A DNA stretch of 32,586 nt, from NCBI GenBank assembly GCA_002897695.1, contig BDTG01000047.1:1-32586 (forward strand), given 5' to 3'. Position numbers and translations under genes: made by a program. This DNA comes from a bacterium BMS3Abin14. Its GTDB lineage: Bacteria > BMS3Abin14. This document shows positions 1 through 7,021 of this stretch, piece by piece; the stretch's first letter is position 1; the number at the start of each line of letters is the position of its first letter. The notes beneath the pieces were generated by a model, which was not told the DNA's origin, made no database searches, and saw nothing but the letters and a program-made list of their open reading frames with translations.

Positions 1-955
1 TGGTGGCGGATCTCCACGCACGAGCCTCAGATAATCCCCGTTTCATCAGGTTACGGGTGCGGGTGAAGGTACGTTTCCACTGTCTCCACAGGATGCACCG
101 GAGTTTGCGGCGTATCCAGCCGTCAAGTTCCTCGAACACACCTTTTACCTCTGCCAACCGGAAATAGTTCAGCCGGCCTCGAATCAACGGCATCAAGTCC
201 TCCTGAATGAACCGGCCAAGGTTGCAGCCTCGACCCTGACGGAATAGTATCCTGAGCTTGGCTTTGAATCGCGCCACACTCTTAGGCGCGACTTTGAGCC
301 GGGGTTGCTTATGATATGTCATGCTGTAACCCAGGAAACTCCTCTTCCAGGAACGGTCCACCGCGCTCTTGTTCCGGTTCACATTGAGCTTGAGACCTCT
401 CTCCAAAAACCGACTGACCGAGGCCAGTACACGCTCGCCGGCACGCTGGGACCGTACATAAATATTACAGTCATCCGCGTATCGACAGAACGCGTGGCCC
501 CGCCTTTCCAGTTCCTTGTCCAGATCATCCAACAGGATGTTGGACAAGAGCGGCGAGAGCGGACCGCCTTGCGGCGTACCTTCAGCGCTCCGGGTAACCA
601 GACCACCATCCATAACTCCCGCCTGAAGGTACCTGCGGACAAGTCCGAGGACCCTCCTGTCTTTGACCCGCCGAGCCACCCGGAACATCAAAATGTCATG
701 GTTCACCCGATCAAAGAACTTCTCCAGATCCATATCAACCACCCAACTACGACCGGAAGCAACATACTCACGGGCATTACGCACCGCATGATGAGCGCTT
801 CGGCCCGGGCGGAATCCATAGCTCGAATCCGAAAAGTATGGATCAAAGACTGGCTGCAAAACCTGATGCAAAGCCTGTTGAATGAGACGATCCAACAGCT
901 CGCCTTTGATGCGCGGCCAGTGCTCGCCTGTGGCTTCCTTCAGATCCCACCTCAC
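1..955 (-). pseudogene. ltrA: Group II intron reverse transcriptase/maturase, N-terminally and internally deleted, partial
   Basis: The frame is open from about 955 (possible GTG) to the window edge. It reads through RT blocks including [50 protein letters not shown] and the catalytic FCRYADD box, then a GIIM maturase region (MPLIRGRLNYFRL, WIRRKLRCILWRQWKR). The N-terminus is abnormal: intron RNA sequence (RWDLKEATG) is fused directly to [10 protein letters not shown], which is fused to DRLIQQAL at about 897-903. The usual block between these, about 28 residues containing the RVEIPKP...LGIPTV strand, is absent. No stop or frameshift is seen in the remainder, so the deletions may be recent. 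With RT-0/RT-1 missing the protein is unlikely to be active. The HNH/C-terminal status is unknown because the gene leaves the window. Confidence 0.8.
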
Positions 956-1046
956 GGTGGGCACCCTTGCCGTCCGGCTAGCAGTTCCCCCTGTCGGGAC
1001 TGCAAAGGACTTACACCTCCAAGTGGGTGCGCCCTGCCGGGCGCAC
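1..1046 (-). mobile_element. Group II intron (probable class C), 5' part, internally deleted, runs off left edge
   Basis: On the minus strand the canonical intron 5' end GTGCGCCCGGCA begins at 1046. It is followed by domain-I-like RNA sequence, including the GGTGGGATCTGAAGGAAGCC stretch (about 933-952) typical of bacterial group II introns. Only about 120 nt separate the 5' end from reverse-transcriptase coding sequence. Intact introns have several hundred nt of domains I-IV there, so a large piece is missing. The 5' junction lies immediately after the T-run of the fdh operon terminator (1048-1077) and in the same orientation, which is the target preference known for class C introns. The 3' end (domains V and VI) is outside the window. 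The class assignment is inferred from the insertion site. Confidence 0.8.
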
Positions 1047-1047
1047 T

Positions 1048-1077
1048 AAAAAAAGGGGCCCCGTTTCGGAGCCCCTT
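1048..1077 (-). terminator. Rho-independent terminator of the fdhA-fdhB-fdhI operon
   Basis: On the minus strand AGGGGCTCCG, loop AAA, CGGGGCCCCT forms a 10-bp stem (one G-U pair) followed by seven T residues. It begins about 30 nt after the stop of the cytochrome b subunit. The group II intron 5' end starts one base (A) after the T-run. Confidence 0.92.
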
Positions 1078-1107
1078 GCATCCTTTCAAGAATGACGTTT
1101 TACACCA

Positions 1108-1710
1108 CTACACTTCATCCCCTTCCCAGGCGCCGTGGTTCTTCCTGGCCCAGGCCTTTGTAACGGTACCCTTGGTCATAGCACGCCACGTTCCGGGCAT
1201 GCCGACAGTTCCCAGGTACACATGACCCACCATGGCCAGCATGAAGATGATGAATCCAAGGTTGTGGAGGAAGTACATCCACTGTTGAAGCCCTCGGCCC
1301 AAGGTAAAGGGAAACCACATGAACAGCCCCGTAACCCCCATGAACAGGCCAAGAAGGAAAACCGCCCAACCGAGCATCTTCTGACCGGCATTGAGTTTGC
1401 CGGCGGCAGGTCCATGGAAAGACGGATCCATAAATTCCTTGGCGACGGTTCCCAGAGAATCCTGGCCCGGTGCGGTGTAGTCCTTCATCCACTGGGAGAA
1501 GATGATGAAGGTCGTCAGGATGAACACAATCCCGGTGTAATGATGGATACCCCTGGATGTGCCCACCCCGCCGAAAATGCCCGTCAGCCAGAAGAATTTT
1601 TGGCTGTAAAGCCCAAGGCCGGTCAGGGCCAACGTGATAAAGGCCAGCATGTTGACCCAGTGGAAGAACCTCTCACCGGAGGTATAGCGCTTGATAAGAT
1701 GATTAGACAT
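1108..1710 (-). CDS. fdhI: Formate dehydrogenase cytochrome b subunit (gamma)
   Basis: This is the membrane anchor that takes electrons from the FdhB iron-sulfur chain to the quinone pool through two b haems. The 200-residue protein has about four hydrophobic helices (roughly residues 18-37, 58-78, 110-131, 143-167). Histidines near helix ends (H17 in [10 protein letters not shown]56/H57 in [22 protein letters not shown]) fit haem b ligation in the FdnI/FdoI family. The start at [11 protein letters not shown] was chosen because GGAGGT lies 7 nt upstream; the longer reading frame to 1806 lies inside fdhB. The ATG overlaps the end of fdhB (ATGTCTAA), which indicates translational coupling. Last gene before the terminator. 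Confidence 0.93.
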   Translation of the reverse strand: MSNHLIKRYTSGERFFHWVNMLAFITLALTGLGLYSQKFFWLTGIFGGVGTSRGIHHYTGIVFILTTFIIFSQWMKDYTAPGQDSLGTVAKEFMDPSFHGPAAGKLNAGQKMLGWAVFLLGLFMGVTGLFMWFPFTLGRGLQQWMYFLHNLGFIIFMLAMVGHVYLGTVGMPGTWRAMTKGTVTKAWARKNHGAWEGDEV

Positions 1711-2488
1711 CGCTGTCACCTCCTTCCTCATCGGTTTCCCCGGGCCCAATGGCCACAAAATGGGCAATGGCAGCGAATACTCCCGCCAGGAAGAGTACGA
1801 CACCAAGAGGCTTCAGAACCGACCGCAGATACGTCGCGGCGGGTAGAGCCGGTTTATCGGGGAGCCCGTAAACCGAAGGTTTATCCTCCAGGAGGAAAAC
1901 TACGTGGGTGTTCAGAGCCCCGCCGTCGTACACCGAAAGCCCCTTTTGCCTGGCCATGGCTTTAACGGCCGGAAGTCCGGAACTGCGGGTAAAGGAAAGA
2001 GCGCCTGTTGGACATGTTTTGGTGCATGCCGGTTCCATTCCCATGGACTGGCGATCGAAGCACATGGTGCACTTGAACGCCTTGTCCACGCCGGCGCCCT
2101 CTGCGTTACCTCTATCGAAACGCGGGATATCGAACGGGCAGCCGAAGACACAGTACTTACAGCCGGTGCAAACGTCCTGATTGATGACGACAGCCCCATT
2201 GCTGTCCCGTGTAATGGCGCCGGGAACCGGACAGGCCTTCATGCACCCGGCATCCGAGCAATGCATGCACCGGTCCTGGCCGAAGAACCAGCTCAGGCCT
2301 CCGTCCTTCTCCACCTCGTTGAAAAGTATCCTGGTGTAGGTGCTGTAGGAGAGGTCCGGGGGGTTCTCGTAGCTGCCGTGATTCTCCGTTACCACCGCCG
2401 AAAGGTTATTCCACTGCTTACAGGCTGTCTGGCAGCCGCGGCAGGCAGTACATTTGGATGTATCGATTACTATCATTTTCTCAGCCAC
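1703..2488 (-). CDS. fdhB: Formate dehydrogenase iron-sulfur subunit (beta)
   Basis: Electron-transfer subunit between the catalytic FdhA and the cytochrome b anchor. Four cysteine groups are visible: CTACRGCQTAC, CMHCSDAGCMKAC, CTGCKYCVFGC and CTMC...CTKTC. That is sixteen cysteines for four 4Fe-4S clusters, as in FdnH. A single C-terminal hydrophobic helix (LKPLGVVLFLAGVFAAIAHF) would anchor it on the periplasmic side. The likely start is GTG at 2488, with a very strong Shine-Dalgarno (GGGGGTGAT) at suitable spacing; an ATG four codons later is the alternative. The gap to fdhA is 16 nt and the end overlaps fdhI by 8 nt. Length 261 is slightly shorter than E. coli FdnH (about 294). Confidence 0.95.
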   Translation of the reverse strand: MAEKMIVIDTSKCTACRGCQTACKQWNNLSAVVTENHGSYENPPDLSYSTYTRILFNEVEKDGGLSWFFGQDRCMHCSDAGCMKACPVPGAITRDSNGAVVINQDVCTGCKYCVFGCPFDIPRFDRGNAEGAGVDKAFKCTMCFDRQSMGMEPACTKTCPTGALSFTRSSGLPAVKAMARQKGLSVYDGGALNTHVVFLLEDKPSVYGLPDKPALPAATYLRSVLKPLGVVLFLAGVFAAIAHFVAIGPGETDEEGGDSDV

Positions 2489-2504
2489 TCAAATCACCCC
2501 CTTC

Positions 2505-5500
2505 CTATGCCTTCTTGACGTTGACCATAAAGGCCTTCGTCTCAGGAATCATTGTGTTGGCATCCCCAACGGATGGCGTCAACAGGTTTGAAGAATCGCC
2601 GAAGGTGTGGTTGCTGTACTCTTTGCCATTGGCCATGACGTCGTTTTCCTTTGTGGTGGCCCATCCGAAGCACCAGGGCAGGCCCACCTGGTGAACGGTA
2701 GTACCCGCCACCTTGAACGGCTGGAAGCGCTTCGTCACAATGGCAACCGCGTCCACGCTTGAACGGACGGAGGAGACAACGACCTTGTCCCCGTTTCCGA
2801 TACCCTTTTCCCTGGCGAGTTCCACGCTTATCTCCAGGAAGTTGGCAGGCTGCATCTCGACCTGCCATGGCAGCCAGCGGGAAAGCACACCCGTCTGCCA
2901 GTGTTCCGTTACCCGGTAGGTTGTGGCGACGATGGGATAGCGATCGTCGCTGTTAGCGAACTGATCAAGTTTCCCCGAGAAAATCTTGATCACCGGGTTG
3001 ATCCTCTGGGGGCTCATGAGGTTTTTCTCAAGGGGGGATTCCAGAGGCTCGTAGTGCTCAGGGAACGGTCCCTCCGCACGGCCCGGGCCAAAGAGCCTTC
3101 CAACGCCTGCGGGTTTCATGATGTAGGCCAGTTTGGTCTTCTCGTTCCACGTTCCATCCGGCTTCCGCAGGGGCGGCCAACCGCCGTCTGGAACGTCGCC
3201 GATCCATTTCGCGCCGTTCCAGTAGATGACCGGCTTTTGGGGGGCCCAGGGCTTGCCGTACTCGTCGACACTGGCGCGGTTATAGATGATCCGCCGGTTG
3301 ACGGGCCAGCACCAGGACCAGCCATTATAAAGGCCGATGCCCGTGGGATCGGACTTGCCCCGGCGGGCCATGTTATTCCCGCCGGCGTTGTAGGACTGGC
3401 TGTAAAGCCAGTTTCCTGATGAAGTGGACCCGTCGGCCTGCAGGAAAGCGAAGGACGGCACGAGGTCGCCGGGTTTATAGGTCTTGCCCTTGATGGTCCT
3501 CTCCTCGAGGAAATACCCGTTGATCTCCTTTGCGATGAGGTGGGTATTCATGCGGCGCACCTTGCCGTCCGGTCCCTTGGGGCCGTAGTCCCAGGTCATA
3601 TTCAGGATGGGGTCGGGGTAGACGCCGCCCTGTTCCTGGTACAGTTTTTTGACCCTGAACTGAAGCTCGTTGAGAATCTCCGAATCGGGGGGAGCAGGAG
3701 GCGCCACCGCGGCGTATCGCCACTGGCCCCAGCGACCGCTGTTGGTGATGCTGCCCTCCTTCTCGAAGGACATTGCGCAGGGCAGGAGGAAGACCTCCGT
3801 CTTTATCTGGGATGGGTCCATGCCGGGGGCCCGCCAGAAGGAGCCGGTCTCGTTGTCGAACAGGTTTACGTTGACCATCCAGTCCAGCTTTGTCAGTGCC
3901 TGGCGGGTCTTGGCGGAGTTGGCGCCGGAGCATGCAGGGTTCTGTCCCCACGCGAAGAACCCGGTGAATTTGCCCTTGTACATCTCATCGAAGAGCATCA
4001 GCCAGGAGGCGTTCTGTCCATCGTCAAGCTTCGGCAGCCACTGGTACTGGGTCTCCAGTGAGGCGCTCTTCCCGAAATGAGCACGGAGAAGGCTTGCACT
4101 GTATTTCGGGTAATTGGCCCACCAGTTGGCCGAATAGGGCTCACTGGTCTTCGGGGTATAGGCGCTGTTGTACCTGGCGAAAGAGGAGTCCTTGGCCCTC
4201 GGGGTTTTCAGATAGCCGGGGAGGATGTGAAACAACAGGCAGTGGTCCGTGGAACCCTGAACGTTGGACTCACCCCTCAGTGCATTAACACCTCCGCCCG
4301 ACATCCCTATGTTGCCCAGCAGGAGCTGGATTATGGCCATGGTCCGAATGTTCTGGGTGCCCACCGTATGCTGGGTCCATCCCATGGCGTACATGATGGT
4401 GCCCGTCCGGGCGGGTGTTCCCGTGGAGGTGTAGGTCTTGTAGACCTCCAACAGATCCCTCTTGGGCGTCCCGCAGATCGCCGACACCTTATCCAGGGTA
4501 TAGCGTGAGAATTGTTTTTTAAGAAGCTGGAGAACGCACATTGGATCCTTCATGCCGGGATCCTTCTTGATTACGCCCTTCCCGTCTTTCACGAATGCCC
4601 ACGACTTCTTGTCGTACTTTCTCTTTTTGGGATCGTAGCCGGAGAATACACCGTCCAGATCGCCCGGCATTTTGAAGCCTGTGTTAACGATGAACGGCCC
4701 GTTGGTGTACATCCGGACGTAGTCCCTGTGAAAAAGCTCGTTGTCCATGATATACTTGATCATCCCGCCAAGGAAGGCAATGTCCGTTCCCGACCTCATG
4801 GGAGCGTAGATATCAGCCTTCGAAGAGGTCCGGGTAAACCTCGGGTCAACACTGATCAGCTTTGCACCGTTCTCCCGTGCCTTGTCGACCCACTTGAACG
4901 ATATTGGATGGTTCTCAGCAGCATTGGAACCATCTATCAGGATAACATCCGAATTGCGGATGTCGATCCAGTGGTTTGTCATTGCACCGCGCCCAAACGA
5001 CTCTGCCAGAGCCGCTACAGTGGCGCTGTGTCATATCCTTGCCTGGTGTTCGATATACACCAGGCCCAGAGCGCGAAGCCATTTCTGGAGGATGTAGCAC
5101 TCCTCGTTATCCAGGGCCGCGGAACCCACCGAAGCAACCCCATCATTTCGATTCACTACCTGTCCGCCGGCATTGACCTTTGTAAAACCTGCGTCGCGGC
5201 TCTTCTTTACCCTGCGGGCAATCTGGCTGTAGGCCCAGTCCCAGCTGACCTCTTTCCATTCCCCGCTCTTCGGGGCCCGGTACAGAGGCTTGGTGATACG
5301 CCACGGGTTTTCGGAAACCTGACGCAAAGCCTGAGCCTTGGAGCAAAGGGTCCCCTCGTTGATCGGATGGTCAGGATCGCCGTCCATGTAAACGACCTTG
5401 CCGTCATGGGCCTGGACAATAAGGCCGCATCCGACTGCACAGTACGGGCAGATGGAGATCGACTCCCTGGAATACTTGATGGCCGTATTGCCGCCTCTGG

Positions 5501-5600
5501 CGCCGGCCATTGATATACCGCGAAGGCCGAGCCCTCCCAACGCCGCACCGGACACGCCGGCGCCGGAGATCTTTAAAAAATCTCTTCTCGTAACATTCAT
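2505..5600 (-). CDS. fdhA: Formate dehydrogenase alpha subunit, selenocysteine-containing, Tat-exported
   Basis: Catalytic molybdopterin (bis-MGD) subunit oxidising formate to CO2 in the periplasm. Start ATG 5600 gives the Tat signal TRRDFLKISGAG; ATG 5609 is an alternative but lies only 2 nt from GGAAGG. The N-terminal 4Fe-4S motif is C51, C54, C58 and C86. At 5031-5033 an in-frame TGA sits in the context HQARI-U-HSATVAALAESFGRG, the FdnG-type active site (Sec190 followed by the catalytic His). It must be read as selenocysteine; conventional ORF calling splits the gene into 5702-5031 and 4982-2505. The C-terminal MGD-binding domain includes VTEHWQTGVLSRW and HQVGLPWCFGW. The full product is 1031 residues, close to FdnG (1015). 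It has its own promoter and long leader. Confidence 0.96.
4997..5033 (-). promoter_or_regulatory. SECIS element for UGA recoding in fdhA
   Basis: After the TGA (5033-5031) there are 15 nt, then GCGGCTCT, loop GGC, AGAGTCGT: an 8-bp stem with two G-U pairs and a loop starting with G, 24 nt after the UGA. This geometry fits bacterial SECIS hairpins bound by SelB (apical loop with an early G, about 16-37 nt downstream). Pairing was read by eye, not folded. Confidence 0.75.
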
Positions 5601-5740
5601 CCTTGCCATCACCTTCCTTTCTCTTACGGTTAAAGATTCGGGAATAAGCTTTTTTCGGAACCAAACTAACTCTTTAACACCTGCCTTGCCTTCGGAACTC
5701 ACCCCCCTCCCCCTGTTTTTTTGTCCCGAAAAAGTCCCTC

Positions 5741-5781
5741 AAAAAACAAAAGGAAACCATGAGTTTATCACGGCTTCCTTT
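5741..5781 (-). terminator. Leader terminator / attenuator upstream of fdhA
   Basis: On the minus strand AAAGGAAGCCGTGA, loop TAAAC, TCATGGTTTCCTTT forms a 14-bp stem with two G-U pairs and no mismatch, followed by TTTTGTTTTTT. It lies between the fdhA promoter (5909-5937) and the fdhA start (5600), about 120 nt after the predicted transcription start, so it would stop fdhA transcription unless overridden. The other strand has no T-run after the hairpin, so it works only in the fdhA direction. Confidence 0.8.
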
Positions 5782-5902
5782 GCAAAATAGGCAGGCACGG
5801 CGATTACTCCCCGCACCCTATCGTCCTGCCCATCCCGGTGGGACGCAACAGGATCGGAAGTCTTTGTCCGGTATTTTACCCGGCACCCAGCGATTTTATA
5901 TA
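5782..5902 (-). ncRNA. Structured 5' leader of fdhA, possible cis-regulatory RNA
   Basis: About 120 nt of leader precede the attenuator. It contains at least one clear hairpin (CCGGGTA-AAA-TACCGG near the 5' end) and complementary GC-rich tracts such as GGGCAGG and CCTGCC. Position before a strong terminator is typical of riboswitches or protein-controlled attenuators. I could not match it to the molybdenum-cofactor, cyclic-di-GMP or cobalamin aptamers from memory, so no class is assigned. Confidence 0.4.
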
Positions 5903-5908
5903 GCAGGA

Positions 5909-5937
5909 ATTTTACCCCATCGAACCGTCAATTTCAA
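5909..5937 (-). promoter_or_regulatory. Sigma-70-type promoter of fdhA-fdhB-fdhI
   Basis: On the minus strand TTGAAA (5937-5932), a 17-nt spacer and TAAAAT (5914-5909) give a good sigma-70 match. Transcription would start near 5902, leaving a leader of about 300 nt before fdhA. Confidence 0.65.
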
Positions 5938-5941
5938 CCAT

Positions 5942-5956
5942 TAAAACCATGTTTTA
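5942..5956. promoter_or_regulatory. Perfect palindrome upstream of the fdhA -35, possible activator/repressor site
   Basis: TAAAACCATGTTTTA is a perfect 6+3+6 inverted repeat centred about 47 bp upstream of the predicted fdhA transcription start and 4 bp from the -35 box, the position of a class II-like activator site. The binding protein is unknown; the sequence does not match the TTGTATACAA boxes near the GntR genes. Confidence 0.4.
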
Positions 5957-6036
5957 GCAAAAACAGCGGCGCGGACGACACAACACTCTGCATAGAATGT
6001 CCGTAGAATTACAATGGCCGTGGAACACGCACCGGA

Positions 6037-6960
6037 TCAGGCGGGGGCATCCTCGGGCCCGTCCCCGTCATCCACATCAAAGCCGACCCAGACACCGAAA
6101 ATATTGGGGGCGCTCCTCCGGTACCCTTCCCCTTCCGCGGCCAGATCGTAGCCGGGGGTCTTGAGATCCTCCACCTCCGGATTGGGATTATCATCCCCCC
6201 CGGAATCCCACGTTTTTATGTATCCCTTGCAGCTGTTGCAAAAATCCACCCTCAGATTGCTGTCCCCGCCTTCCAGGGTGAAGAACCCCAATTTTTCGTA
6301 GTCGCTGTTCCCGCAGAAGGGGCACATGATCCTTCGAAAGCGCCATGTGGTCTCACACCTGTGGCAGATCAGGTATCGTTTCCCACCCTCACCCTTCAGT
6401 ACTGCAACGGCGGGGCCGCCCCCGCAGACAGGACAGAATCCATGCTCCCAACCCGAGGTGTCAATTTTTCCGAGGGCATGGGATATATCCCTGAATGTTC
6501 CCTTAAGGACGTTGAAGACGGTGAAGAGGGCGATCTCCGGATTGAGAGGTGGGGGGATCACCCCGGCATCCCTGAATCTCTCCTCGCCGTCAACAAGGTA
6601 ATTTTCCACCATTTTTCGAAACAGCCCTTTTTCATCCAGAAGGCCTGATGCCCTGCTGTTTCCATCCGCATGGTCAGAATGGACCCTCAACACATCCAGT
6701 ATCTCTGCGGCCCTGTTAACCATGGCCCGCTCCGATGGCATGATCTCGATGGGTTGAAGGAGTGTAAACCCTTCCTTGAGCCTCATCTCGGCCTCGTCCC
6801 CGCCTGGTGCATGAAACCTTTTACCGGGTTTCAGCGCCTTCGCATTGAGGGCGGAAAGGGTCCTGTAGAGTTTAAGAACCTCCTCCATCTCCTCCATGTC
6901 CATTTTTCCCTTAAAGAGGGCCTGGATAGCATTTGAACCGGTTTTGTCCGAGCTTGCCAT
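6037..6960 (-). CDS. fdhE: Formate dehydrogenase accessory protein FdhE
   Basis: FdhE is a cytoplasmic rubredoxin-like protein needed for active respiratory formate dehydrogenases; it binds the catalytic subunit before Tat export. The 307-residue product carries the four CxxC pairs of the family in the C-terminal half: CPVCGGGP, CHRCETTW, CPFCGN and CNSCKGY. The N-terminal half is helical and divergent, as usual. Start at ATG 6960 is supported by AGGAGG at 5-nt spacing. It lies 61 nt after the serine-type FdhA paralogue and 436 nt before fdhA, same strand. The acidic tail DVDDGDGPEDAPA is a local feature. Whether it serves the Sec enzyme, the paralogue, or both cannot be read from sequence. 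Confidence 0.92.
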   Translation of the reverse strand: MASSDKTGSNAIQALFKGKMDMEEMEEVLKLYRTLSALNAKALKPGKRFHAPGGDEAEMRLKEGFTLLQPIEIMPSERAMVNRAAEILDVLRVHSDHADGNSRASGLLDEKGLFRKMVENYLVDGEERFRDAGVIPPPLNPEIALFTVFNVLKGTFRDISHALGKIDTSGWEHGFCPVCGGGPAVAVLKGEGGKRYLICHRCETTWRFRRIMCPFCGNSDYEKLGFFTLEGGDSNLRVDFCNSCKGYIKTWDSGGDDNPNPEVEDLKTPGYDLAAEGEGYRRSAPNIFGVWVGFDVDDGDGPEDAPA

Positions 6961-7021
6961 TGAGTCCTCCTGTTACCAAGAAATAATCGGCGCCCAAAGG
7001 AATGAATCCTGCGGGCCGGGG

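Noticed and set aside
305-1225. Plus-strand open frame across the left end
   Set aside because: Antisense to the group II intron RT and to the end of the cytochrome b gene; the minus-strand reading has clear RT motifs.
4512-5513. Plus-strand open frame of 333 codons opposite fdhA
   Set aside because: Antisense to the Sec-containing fdhA, spanning its TGA; no motif or ribosome site.
2505-5702. fdhA as two genes or as a frameshifted pseudogene
   Set aside because: The interruption is a TGA exactly at the Sec site with a SECIS hairpin, and the frame is continuous on both sides.
5820-5850. GGTGGGACGCAA resembles part of a cyclic-di-GMP (GEMM) riboswitch on the plus strand
   Set aside because: The rest of the aptamer (GCAAACC...GNAA and the tetraloop-receptor) is missing and there is no plus-strand gene nearby.
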